A DNA stretch of 64,000 nt from Pseudopedobacter sp044361595 (GTDB taxonomy: Bacteria; Bacteroidota; Bacteroidia; Sphingobacteriales; Sphingobacteriaceae), in contig JBIKIN010000015.1 of NCBI GenBank assembly GCA_044361595.1, positions 1 through 64,000 on the forward strand, written 5' to 3'. Each line of letters starts with the position of its first letter. The first letter of the stretch is position 1. Below are positions 25,538-33,905 of this stretch, piece after piece. Under the pieces are notes generated by a model. It did not search any database. It was given only the letters and a program-made list of their open reading frames with translations, and had not been told where the DNA came from. Position numbers and translations under genes: made by a program.

Positions 25538-27049
25538 TTATACAATCCTAATCTCGTTATTAGAATGGTCTAAAGACTCGCCATTTGGGTTTACATGCTT
25601 AGCCAAAATCCTTTTACCTTCTTTTCTAACCTCAGCTTGTTTTCTAAAACCCCAAATCGTATCACTAGCATATTTTCTAGTAGCTTCTAGATCTACAATA
25701 GGCAAAGGATAATCTTCACCAATTTTACAATGATAAATTTCTTGCTCAATTAAGCTCAATTTCCATGGCTGATGAATTAAATGAGCTGGTATATGGGCTA
25801 ATTGAGGTAGCCATTGTTTAATAAAAACACCATCAGGATCGTGATCTTCACTATTTTTTATAGGATTGTAAATTCTTATGGTATTTACCCCAGTAACGCC
25901 TGCTTGCATTTGTATTTGAGGGTAATGAATGCCTACTTCGTAATCTAAAAATTGTCTGGCCAAAAAGTGACTCAAATGTTGCCAATCTTGCCAAAGATTA
26001 AAAGTAAAAAAAGATACAATCATGGCTCGCATCCTAAAATTTAAATACCCAGTTTGCACTAAGCAGCGCATACAGGCATCAATAATGGGTACACCAGTTT
26101 CACCATTCTCCCAAGCCTTAATATATTCTTCGTTTTTGGGTTTAATTAAACCGTTAAAGCCTTTATTTACATGGTTAAATTCCATGCTACACTCGTTTTC
26201 AAATTTTTGAATAAAATGGCAATGCCAATATAACCGTGATGTGAAATTAGATAAAGCACTTTTATTGGACACTTTATGGTAATGTTGCATGGCGTATCTA
26301 AAAACCATACGCATAGAAATATTTCCGTAAGTGATATAAGGCGATAGCCTGCTACAGCTTTTTCTACTTAATGCAGGTTTAGATATATGCTTGCTATAAT
26401 TCTGATGTCTTTCTTTAATAAAACCTTCTAAGTATCGCCATGCAAATTCCTCACCACCTGGCTGAAAATTTTTATCCTCTGTTTTAATTTCATCAGCTAA
26501 TTCTTTGCCCTTGATTGACTGAAAATACTGATTTGGTAGTTTAGCAAAAATCCAATTATCCTCTTTAACAATCTTGGGCATTTGATTCATTCTTTGTTCC
26601 CAAAGCTGTTTCCAGTTTTTTCTGTTCGATAACTTTCTAATTACACCATTGGTTTGATATTCTTTCCATTGAATGTTTTGTTGCTTAAAGAAAGATTTCA
26701 TTTCCAAATCACGGTCGAAGGTTATTTTATTACCAATTTCTTCATGCGAGAAAACCGTATTGATTTTAAATTGCTGGTTTAGCTGTTCAAAAACAAATTT
26801 TGCTTCTTGCTTAAAAATATAAATCTGTGTGTTAACCTGTTTTAATTTAACCTGCATAGCCATCAACGACTGATATACAAAACGCCAGTGCCTAATATCG
26901 CTATCAGGATATTGCATTACACTAGGCTCAAAACAGTAAATAAATAATAAAGGGATTTGCGTTTTTTGTGCTTCAAAAAGAGGCTCGTGATCTGTAAAGC
27001 GCAAATCTCTTTTAAACCAAACTATATTTATTTCTTGTTTTTGTGGCAC
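25538..27049 (-). CDS. Cryptochrome/deoxyribodipyrimidine photolyase family protein
   Basis: An FAD-dependent blue-light protein of 503 residues. The start codon is GTG at 27049. Residues 1-135 form the N-terminal antenna domain (NIVWFKRDLRFTDHEPL). The C-terminal FAD-binding domain shows SRLYWHCHFIQKFE (about residues 268-281), the stretch TGVPIIDACMRCL, RMRAMIVSFFTFNLWQDWQ, and DYEVGIHYPQIQMQAG near 385-400. It probably repairs cyclobutane dimers, but a signalling or 6-4 activity cannot be excluded from sequence alone. Confidence 0.88.
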   Translation of the reverse strand: MPQKQEINIVWFKRDLRFTDHEPLFEAQKTQIPLLFIYCFEPSVMQYPDSDIRHWRFVYQSLMAMQVKLKQVNTQIYIFKQEAKFVFEQLNQQFKINTVFSHEEIGNKITFDRDLEMKSFFKQQNIQWKEYQTNGVIRKLSNRKNWKQLWEQRMNQMPKIVKEDNWIFAKLPNQYFQSIKGKELADEIKTEDKNFQPGGEEFAWRYLEGFIKERHQNYSKHISKPALSRKSCSRLSPYITYGNISMRMVFRYAMQHYHKVSNKSALSNFTSRLYWHCHFIQKFENECSMEFNHVNKGFNGLIKPKNEEYIKAWENGETGVPIIDACMRCLVQTGYLNFRMRAMIVSFFTFNLWQDWQHLSHFLARQFLDYEVGIHYPQIQMQAGVTGVNTIRIYNPIKNSEDHDPDGVFIKQWLPQLAHIPAHLIHQPWKLSLIEQEIYHCKIGEDYPLPIVDLEATRKYASDTIWGFRKQAEVRKEGKRILAKHVNPNGESLDHSNNEIRIV

Positions 27050-27130
27050 AATTAGTTAATGAAATTGAGAGGGCTTTGTTTTTATAGACGGAAGATTTAA
27101 GTAATTTTTATTAAATCAGGAAAAAGATTT

Positions 27131-27250
27131 GGGCGTTTAAACAGGCTTTACGCTATATCTTTTTTTGTCTTATTCTTCGACTCCGCTCAGAATGACAAAA
27201 AAAGCCTGCCCGACTAGTTCAGGCGGGGATGCCGCTACAATCCTTAACGC
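27131..27250 (+). repeat. Structured intergenic repeat, copy A
   Basis: A 120-base element starting GGGCGTTT and ending TTAACGC. It contains GCTATATC and CCGCTACAATC in direct orientation, an internal T7/A7 hairpin with GTC/GAC arms, and a second hairpin CCTGCC/GGCGGG. Copy B at 61329-61438 shares all these parts. The loop of copy A also holds a segment reading, on the minus strand, ATTCTGAGCGGAGTCGAAGA, itself a motif I recall as dispersed in bacterial genomes. Confidence 0.85.
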
Positions 27251-27260
27251 AAAAAAAAAC

Positions 27261-28154
27261 TTACAGCTGAATTAGACTAACATCTTCAGTATTAACTTCT
27301 AGTTCTACTTCACGTCCAAAAACTAAAGATAAGTTATTGGGTAAGTGGCCAGCAGGGAAATCATAACAAATAGGAAAATTATATTTATTGGTAACCTGAG
27401 CAATAATTTCTTGAGCGGTTGAGCCAAAAGGAATATCATTTACCTTCATATTGGTAAAACCACCTACAATTAAGCCTGCTAAGTTTTTAAACTTTCCAGC
27501 TCTGTCTAAAGTTCTAATCATTCTATCAATAATGTATGGGTATTCTCCCACATCTTCAATAAAAAGAATATGGTTGCTAAAATCAAAATCGCTATTAGAC
27601 CCAATGTTTGCGGCAATTAATGATAAATTACCACCTATTAAAACACCTTTTCCCTTTCCTTTTTTGTTTAATTGTTGATAAGGAATTTGATAATTGATTT
27701 TTTCTCCAAACAGCGCATTTTTCAAGCTTAAAATACCTGCAGCTGTACTATCTGGAATGGTAGAAGGCATTTGCCCATGAATGCTTTGTAAACCTAAACT
27801 TTGCAATTGTAAATGAAAAACGGTGATATCGCTAAAGCCGATAATCCATTTAGGATTTTTTAAAAGTGGTTTCCAATCTATCTCATCTACAATTCTGATA
27901 CAGCCATAACCACCACGAGCAGCAATAATGGCTTTAATGCTACCATCATCAATAAAATCTTGAAAATCCTGAGTCCTTAATTCATCTGTACCTGCAAATT
28001 GATTGTATTCTGCATTAATTGTTTTACCTAATACAACTTCTAACCCCCAGCTTTCTAAAAGATTAATAGCATCTGTTAAAGGTGTTTTTAATGCTTTTGC
28101 TGGACAAGTAATGGCGATTTTATCTCCTTTTTTTAGATAAGGTGCAGAAATCAT
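27261..28154 (-). CDS. LD-carboxypeptidase (S66 family)
   Basis: A serine peptidase of the LdcA/MccF family, which trims the terminal D-Ala from murein tetrapeptides during peptidoglycan recycling. The 297-residue length is typical. The catalytic Ser108 lies in GFSDIT, with Glu200 in FIEDVGEYPY and His270 in PAGHLPNN. ARGGYGCIRIVD (about residues 79-90) is a family signature. No signal peptide is seen, so it is cytosolic. A McC-type immunity role is possible but less likely here. Confidence 0.92.
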   Translation of the reverse strand: MISAPYLKKGDKIAITCPAKALKTPLTDAINLLESWGLEVVLGKTINAEYNQFAGTDELRTQDFQDFIDDGSIKAIIAARGGYGCIRIVDEIDWKPLLKNPKWIIGFSDITVFHLQLQSLGLQSIHGQMPSTIPDSTAAGILSLKNALFGEKINYQIPYQQLNKKGKGKGVLIGGNLSLIAANIGSNSDFDFSNHILFIEDVGEYPYIIDRMIRTLDRAGKFKNLAGLIVGGFTNMKVNDIPFGSTAQEIIAQVTNKYNFPICYDFPAGHLPNNLSLVFGREVELEVNTEDVSLIQL

Positions 28155-28438
28155 GAATTATCTTTTCAAGTGATTTAAATAACTAGTGGTTAAAGCTAAT
28201 TTTTTATTTCGGTTATGTGGTAAACACCTATTAACAAAGTTCTTCTAAAGCAAAATGGCACTCAGTTGAAATAAAGTCGAATTTGATACTCAATAAATAG
28301 AGTCATTTTACTAAGGTTACAAATTTATCGAAATCAACAAAAAAAAATATTAAATCAATTCTATTAATTTAGTTAGCTAAAAACAACCTAAATCACTTAA
28401 TTATTAGTTTTATGAAAATTTTAGAGGGTTATTTTTTA

Positions 28439-29449
28439 CTAAAAAACATAATGTACAACAACAAATACAATTCCGGCAAGGGTAGCCGAAACTGGAATAG
28501 TTAATACCCATGCCCAAATTAGGCTATAAGTTACTCCCCATCTTACTGCCGAAATACGTTTGGTTAAACCTACACCTATTATAGAACCAGTTATGGTATG
28601 TGTAGTAGAAACTGGAATACCAAAATGCTCAGTAATACCTAATGTAACCGCACCTGCAGACTCGGCACTTACACCTTCTAGCGAGGTAACTTTAGTTATT
28701 TTACTACCCATTGTTTTCACAATTTTCCAGCCACCACTCATGGTTCCAAGGGCAATAGCTGAATAACAAACTAAAGGAATCCATTCTGGCATTGGCTCAG
28801 TTGCATCATAAACTTTATTAGCAACTAATGCGGTAAAAATAATACCCATTACTTTTTGAGCATCGTTACCACCATGTGTGAAACTTAAGGCAGCAGAAGA
28901 AACCAATTGTAACCTTTTAAACCATTTCTCGGCAGTAGAAGGTCTAGCATTTTTAGATATATTAATTATAACTAAATTAATAATGATAGCAATTACCATT
29001 CCTATAATAGGTGCAAGCACTATAAAAGAAACAACTTTTATAATTGGGGTAAAGTTTACAGCTACTAATGCGCTTTGACCTAATGTTAGTGCTTTTGCCA
29101 TCCCTGCGCCTGCAAAACCTCCAATTAAAGTATGAGATGAGCTAGACGGAATTCCGTAATACCATGTTAAAAGATTCCATGCAATTGCTGCAATTAAACC
29201 TGATAAAACAACTTCTAAGGTAATAAATTCGCTGTAAACAGTTTTGGCAACGGTATCAGCTACTTTGTGATCTGTAAAGTAAAAATAAGCAGCAAAATTA
29301 AAAGTAGCTGCCCATAATACGGCTTGAAACGGAGTTAAAACTTTGGTAGAAACAATGGTAGCAATAGAGTTTGCTGCATCGTGAAAGCCATTGATAAAGT
29401 CAAAACCAATAGCAAGAATAATTACAATAACTAGTAAAGTGGTAACCAT
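28439..29449 (-). CDS. pit: PiT family inorganic phosphate transporter
   Basis: A low-affinity phosphate (metal-phosphate) symporter of the inner membrane. The 336-residue protein has about ten TM segments and the duplicated PiT motif: GFDFINGFHDAANSIATI at residues 15-32 and SFTHGGNDAQKVMG at about 194-207. It starts 11 bases after the PhoU-like DUF47 gene, a standard pairing. A Pho-box-like site before DUF47 suggests control by phosphate. The 284-base gap downstream (28155-28438 on the other side) shows no clear feature. Confidence 0.95.
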   Translation of the reverse strand: MVTTLLVIVIILAIGFDFINGFHDAANSIATIVSTKVLTPFQAVLWAATFNFAAYFYFTDHKVADTVAKTVYSEFITLEVVLSGLIAAIAWNLLTWYYGIPSSSSHTLIGGFAGAGMAKALTLGQSALVAVNFTPIIKVVSFIVLAPIIGMVIAIIINLVIINISKNARPSTAEKWFKRLQLVSSAALSFTHGGNDAQKVMGIIFTALVANKVYDATEPMPEWIPLVCYSAIALGTMSGGWKIVKTMGSKITKVTSLEGVSAESAGAVTLGITEHFGIPVSTTHTITGSIIGVGLTKRISAVRWGVTYSLIWAWVLTIPVSATLAGIVFVVVHYVF

Positions 29450-29460
29450 TAAGTTTTTAT

Positions 29461-30102
29461 TTAAGCATTTTTAACCAAAATGGTTTCTAAGACGTTTGCT
29501 ACGTCCTCGCACATATCTGTAGCATTTTCTAAGGCAGATAATACTTCTTTATATTTCATAATAGTTTTGGCATCTTCTTCAAAATCAAATAAATCGCCAA
29601 TAGCTCTATCAAAAACATAATCTGCTTGATTTTCTAGACTATTAATTCTAACGCAAGAGTCGGCTACTATTCTAATGTTTTTTAAGTTTTTAAGTTCTTT
29701 TATTGCCTTATCAACTTCTACACATGCCTGACCTACCAATTCAGCTAGTTTTTTAATGGGTTCTGTAGTTTCGTTAACGTTGTATAAAAGAATACGGTTA
29801 GAACTGCCATGCATATAATCAGCTACATCATCTAAGGCGGTTGCCAAAGTATGAATGTCTTCCCTATCAAACGGGGTGATGAACGTTTTACTAAGTTCTA
29901 GATAAATTTGATGTGTAATTTCATCGCCTTTTTGTTCTAAACTTTCTATTTCTTTATGTAGAGGTTCTCTTGCTTTTAAATCATCGGTGTTAACCAATTT
30001 CTTTAACAAAACAGACATGCTCACTAAGTTTGTACTTGCGCTCTCAAAAAGTGGGAAAAACTTCCTGTCTTTAGGAATAAAGTAAGAGAAAATATTATTC
30101 AT
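29461..30102 (-). CDS. DUF47 (PhoU-like) phosphate-transport regulator
   Basis: A 213-residue all-helical cytosolic protein of the PhoU-related DUF47 family (IPKDRKFFPLFESAS at the N-terminus, FITPFDREDIHTLATALDDV at about residues 72-91). These proteins accompany PiT transporters and are thought to adjust phosphate uptake. It lies 11 bases upstream of pit and 52 bases after the histidine kinase gene. A promoter with a direct repeat resembling a Pho box sits in and just before that gap. Confidence 0.92.
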   Translation of the reverse strand: MNNIFSYFIPKDRKFFPLFESASTNLVSMSVLLKKLVNTDDLKAREPLHKEIESLEQKGDEITHQIYLELSKTFITPFDREDIHTLATALDDVADYMHGSSNRILLYNVNETTEPIKKLAELVGQACVEVDKAIKELKNLKNIRIVADSCVRINSLENQADYVFDRAIGDLFDFEEDAKTIMKYKEVLSALENATDMCEDVANVLETILVKNA

Positions 30103-30124
30103 ATCCAGTTATATAATTAAGTCC

Positions 30125-30158
30125 CAAAAGTACTACACCTATGTTAACATAATGTTAA
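30125..30158 (-). promoter_or_regulatory. Promoter with Pho-box-like direct repeat before DUF47-pit
   Basis: On the minus strand two copies of TTAACAT (30158-30152 and 30147-30141) lie 11 bases apart. Eight bases further on is a consensus -7 box, TACTTTTG (30132-30125). The repeat occupies the place of a -33 element and overlaps the stop codon of the histidine kinase gene. The 11-base period and the TTAACA half-site match PhoB/PhoP-type boxes. Confidence 0.6.
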
Positions 30159-31231
30159 TTTTTAGTGTTGTTACTAGGTATTATTAGTGGAATTCCGATA
30201 AAATTATCTTTATGTTTTTGCAAAGTAAAGCCAAATGTAGATCCAATTCCCTCTGTACTTCTAACGTTAATGGTTTGATCGTGAGCCTCTATAATATGTT
30301 TTACTATGGCTAAACCAAGGCCTGAGCCTCCAATTTGTCTTGACCTGCTGGTATCAGTACGATAAAAACGTTCGAATAATCTGGGTAAACATTTTTCTTC
30401 TATTCCAATGCCTTCGTCAGTTATTTCTACTAAAATTTGATCATGTAAACTAAAAGTAGAAATATAAGTATGACCATTTTCTTTTCCATATTTAAAGGAA
30501 TTATCTACAAGGTTAATCAATACTTGTCTAATTTTTTCTCTATCGGCTATTACCCAAGTAGGTTCTTGATACTTATCTTTAAAAACAAGCTCAATTTTAT
30601 ACTTTTTGGCTTTAAGCTCTAGAGATTCCATAACTTCCTTTATTAAAGCTGTTAGCTCAAACTTTTGACTATTTATTGGTATTTCGCCACTTTCTAGTTT
30701 AGAAATTTCGTTTAAATCTTTAATTAAAAAGCTTAAACGTTCCACATTTTTAGAAACCTTATTAAGAAATTTTTTAGCGGTCTCTGGGTCTTCCATACCA
30801 CCATCTTGTAAGGCATCTACATAACCTTCTATGGCAAAAAGTGGTGTTTTAAACTCGTGAGAAATATTTGATAAAAATTCTCGCCTAAATTTTTCTTGTT
30901 TCTTTAAATCGTCTATTTCTGTTTTTTTATCTCTGGCCCATTCTTTTACTTCTTGCTCAACATCGTTAATAGGGTCGGGGCTTACGTATTCTCCTAAGGC
31001 ATCTTTTAAATCTTTACCCAGTTTTAAGCTATGAATCATTTTATAAATGATTTTAATTTTAGAGTAAACATATTTTTCTATCAAATAATAAAATACCAAA
31101 TAACTTACCGCAAAAGCTATAGCAAAAGACATTGCCGATAAAACCCAATTATGCTGAAAATATAAGTTAACCATTGCAATAGAAATACCTACTGCTAAAG
31201 CATTTAAAAAAACTAAGGTGCGTAGCTTCAT
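30155..31231 (-). CDS. PhoR-like sensor histidine kinase
   Basis: A 358-residue inner-membrane kinase. Two TM helices lie at about 6-26 and 31-52 with almost no periplasmic loop, so the sensing site is probably in the membrane or cytosol. The phospho-acceptor His125 is in FLSNISHEFKTPLFAIEGY. The ATPase domain shows the N box (RQVLINLVDNSFKYG), DEGIGIEE and GSGLGLAIVKHIIEAH. No response-regulator gene adjoins it. Its place before DUF47-pit and its PhoR-like N-terminus suggest a phosphate role, which is an inference. Confidence 0.88.
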   Translation of the reverse strand: MKLRTLVFLNALAVGISIAMVNLYFQHNWVLSAMSFAIAFAVSYLVFYYLIEKYVYSKIKIIYKMIHSLKLGKDLKDALGEYVSPDPINDVEQEVKEWARDKKTEIDDLKKQEKFRREFLSNISHEFKTPLFAIEGYVDALQDGGMEDPETAKKFLNKVSKNVERLSFLIKDLNEISKLESGEIPINSQKFELTALIKEVMESLELKAKKYKIELVFKDKYQEPTWVIADREKIRQVLINLVDNSFKYGKENGHTYISTFSLHDQILVEITDEGIGIEEKCLPRLFERFYRTDTSRSRQIGGSGLGLAIVKHIIEAHDQTINVRSTEGIGSTFGFTLQKHKDNFIGIPLIIPSNNTKN

Positions 31232-31303
31232 TTTTTTTATTAATCTTGTTTAACTGAAATAAATATTTAAATTAAGATTTTATTAACTAAAACTTAAAAA
31301 TTT

Positions 31304-31549
31304 ATGAAAAAGAAAATTTACATTTTAATCATGTTAATTACATGTCTTTCAATTGCGACACCTGCAATGGCATCTACTGGCCCATTTCACGACACTGTAG
31401 AGGTAGCAAGTGAACCGCGTCCTAATGGTAAAGGCGGTTGCGAGCAAGATTTTATTATTACGAGTCATTTCTTTTGGATTCCTTATAATCCAGAAAAAGT
31501 AACCAGAGAGGTATCTTGTATGCAAGTTTATCAAGGATATGTTGATTAA
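31304..31549 (+). CDS. Small exported hypothetical protein
   Basis: An 81-residue protein with a clear signal peptide (MKKKIYILIMLITCLSIATPAMA, cut before STGPFHD), leaving about 58 residues with two cysteines (near 46 and 72) that could pair. It is followed by a terminator and divergent from the histidine kinase gene. No family recognised. Confidence 0.6.
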   Translation: MKKKIYILIMLITCLSIATPAMASTGPFHDTVEVASEPRPNGKGGCEQDFIITSHFFWIPYNPEKVTREVSCMQVYQGYVD

Positions 31550-31573
31550 TATGACTAAAAGACATAACTAGAA

Positions 31574-31620
31574 TTATAATACTCCTTTAATAAAAACAAG
31601 TGTAAAGAGGAGTATTATAA
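31574..31620 (+). terminator. Terminator after the small exported protein gene
   Basis: A 13-bp perfect stem TTATAATACTCCT (31574-31586) with 31608-31620, loop 21 bases, followed by ATTGTTTTT. Confidence 0.7.
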
Positions 31621-31746
31621 ATTGTTTTTGGCGATATAGTAAAACTTCAATTGTTAAATTCTTTTTTTACAAAAAATGATTTATGTTCAGTTTTAAAGTC
31701 TAAAAATTTTAATAATAATACTTTGTAATTTTTTTTAAAGTATTTC

Positions 31747-32640
31747 TCATTTTGAAATAATCTCTTCGATTATTTTAGTTTTTATAGCGTACTTGTAACT
31801 ATTATTTTTAGACCATATACCAGTTTTTGAGTTATTATCAATGAAATACATCCAAGAACTATAACCTTTTTTTCCGAAAGAAACACCAATTGCGGGTAAC
31901 CCTTTGTCTTCATTTAAGTTTTCAGAATTTATTGCATTTTTAGATTGATAGTAAGTATTTGGTATAACTTCGAATGAAATGAAAAACCCATTTTCAGGAA
32001 AAATAATATTATATTTGATTAAATCTATTTCAAACCAAGATGAATTTTTTGATGCATTAACAATTAGGTTATCAAGTAACAAATCTCTACCTGGCTTTTT
32101 AAAAATCGTATCCATTTCATATAATCTAACTCTAAATGAGCTATTATAACTACCATAACGTGGCTCTCTAATAAAATAACTAACTGATTTTATAGTGCCT
32201 ATTGTTTTTTCGCTATTAGGAATGAAGATTGCTGATTGAAATCCAATCTTAGAAATTTCTTTCGTATATCCTGATTTTTTGTTACCTATTTCAATAGTGT
32301 TATATTTTATTTTTTTATTTTTACTTTTTACAATTACTTCATCTAATTTATACAACACTCTTGATAAATTGATTATAATATTATCTGAACTTAAATTAAA
32401 TGTAACTGACTTGTTTTCAAAACCTACACATCCAAAAATAAATAAAGAATCTTTAGAACCAATACTTAAATTAAAGTTACCTAACGAATCAGTGAAATAT
32501 ATAGCACCGCTTTGACTTTTAATTGTTCCATAGCTAATTGGCTTTTGAAAATTATCTAAAACTTTACCACTGATAACAGTTTGTGCTTCTGAATATAATG
32601 AAGTAATTGAAAATATAATAAAAAAAATATTCTTAGTCAT
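31747..32640 (-). CDS. Exported protein with carboxypeptidase-regulatory-like domain
   Basis: A 297-residue protein. Residues 1-19 form a signal peptide (cut near SEAQ). Residues about 20-95 match the carboxypeptidase-like regulatory beta-sandwich common in Bacteroidota surface proteins (VISGKVLDNFQKPISYGTI, then YFTDSLGNFNLSI). The following motif LDEVIVKSK is what normally precedes a TonB receptor plug, but no barrel follows; instead there is a beta-rich domain of about 180 residues that I do not recognise. It follows the flavoprotein gene by 16 bases on the same strand. Confidence 0.7.
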   Translation of the reverse strand: MTKNIFFIIFSITSLYSEAQTVISGKVLDNFQKPISYGTIKSQSGAIYFTDSLGNFNLSIGSKDSLFIFGCVGFENKSVTFNLSSDNIIINLSRVLYKLDEVIVKSKNKKIKYNTIEIGNKKSGYTKEISKIGFQSAIFIPNSEKTIGTIKSVSYFIREPRYGSYNSSFRVRLYEMDTIFKKPGRDLLLDNLIVNASKNSSWFEIDLIKYNIIFPENGFFISFEVIPNTYYQSKNAINSENLNEDKGLPAIGVSFGKKGYSSWMYFIDNNSKTGIWSKNNSYKYAIKTKIIEEIISK

Positions 32641-32656
32641 GTTTAAATTTAATTAT

Positions 32657-33784
32657 TTAAAACGGCTTTCCATGTGTTCTTTTCACAATTTGTTGAGCCA
32701 AAGTAGGAAATAAATTTAAGCCATTTATAGCCATTTGCGTTAAAAAATTATTGCCAAATAAATTCTGAATTCCTCGGCCTACTTTTAAACGTGTTGCAAA
32801 TTGATTATTCCAAGCTATTTGATATTGCTGTTCTAGGTTAAACCTGATGTTTTTATCTATCCCATTACTGCAATATTTAATTATATGATTAGCCAATATT
32901 TTACCTGAGTGAATAGCCATTGCCATACCGTTTCCACAAAGTGGCGCAATCATTCCTGCTGTGTCGCCGCACATTAAAATGTGGTTTTCTATTAAAGATT
33001 TCCGTTCAAAAGATATTTCGTTAATCACTTCTGGCTGTGACCACACAAACGCCGAGTTTTGAAAAATATGTTTTAAATGCTGGTTTTGATAAAGTACGTT
33101 TTCTTCCATGGCTTTAATAGAGCCATATTTTTTAACATATTTATTTTGAGCTAAATAGCATAGGCAATATAGGTCTTGTTCTATTTTAGAAATTCCACAA
33201 TAACCTCCCTTAAAGTTATCTAACTGAATTAAATTATTTGGAAAATCTGTTTTGATATGATATTTAACACCAATATATGGGCTGCGCTGGTAAAAGAATT
33301 TACGTTGCAGTTTTTGATCTATATTGGCTCTTTTGCCAAAAGCGCCGATAACTATTGAAGCTTGTAAAGTTTCTCCGCTTATTTCCAACAAAAATTGCTC
33401 ATCAATAAAATTGACCTCTAAAACTTTATGGTTAAGTATAAATTTTACCCCTTCTTTTAATGCAATTTGATAAAGTGATTGATCTAATTGATACCTACTA
33501 ATCCCAAATGCCCCTAAATCTAATTGGGAATTTAGGCTGTTGCCCGATGTTGAAGTAACTTTTAACCGATTGATTTGTGCAGCACCATAATCTTCTGGGT
33601 TAAACCCGATGCTTTTTAGAAATGGTAAAACTTCGTTACTAATGTACTCGCCACACACTCTATGAAATGGGTATTGCTTACGCTCTATTAAAATAACCTC
33701 AAAGTTTGCTTTAGCCAGTAAAATAGAACTAGTTAAGCCGGCTAGGCCTCCTCCAATGATAATTACTTTAGGTTTTTGAGGCAT
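32657..33784 (-). CDS. FAD-dependent oxidoreductase, geranylgeranyl-reductase family
   Basis: A flavoprotein of the GGR/PHBH-like family. I chose the ATG at 33784 (MPQKPKVIIIGGGLAG), 375 residues; the frame extends to an ATG at 33829 and a TTG at 33856. Seen are the FAD dinucleotide loop VIIIGGGLAGLTSSILLA, the CGEYISNEVLPFL motif near residue 45, and the second FAD motif MCGDTAGMIAPLCGNGMAMAIH (about 265-286, here in two overlapping parts). Such enzymes reduce isoprenoid chains or hydroxylate aromatics. In other Bacteroidota I recall relatives beside type III PKS genes like those at 55534-57328; a functional link here is inferred only. Confidence 0.82.
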   Translation of the reverse strand: MPQKPKVIIIGGGLAGLTSSILLAKANFEVILIERKQYPFHRVCGEYISNEVLPFLKSIGFNPEDYGAAQINRLKVTSTSGNSLNSQLDLGAFGISRYQLDQSLYQIALKEGVKFILNHKVLEVNFIDEQFLLEISGETLQASIVIGAFGKRANIDQKLQRKFFYQRSPYIGVKYHIKTDFPNNLIQLDNFKGGYCGISKIEQDLYCLCYLAQNKYVKKYGSIKAMEENVLYQNQHLKHIFQNSAFVWSQPEVINEISFERKSLIENHILMCGDTAGMIAPLCGNGMAMAIHSGKILANHIIKYCSNGIDKNIRFNLEQQYQIAWNNQFATRLKVGRGIQNLFGNNFLTQMAINGLNLFPTLAQQIVKRTHGKPF

Positions 33785-33905
33785 ATTTTGATTTTTGTTT
33801 TGCAGAGGCGTTAACGATTGAAACGGCATCCTTTTTTTGCAATTACCATAAAGCAAATTGCAAAAAAAGATACAGTGGAAAGCGTGTTAAAACGCCATAA
33901 CTACT

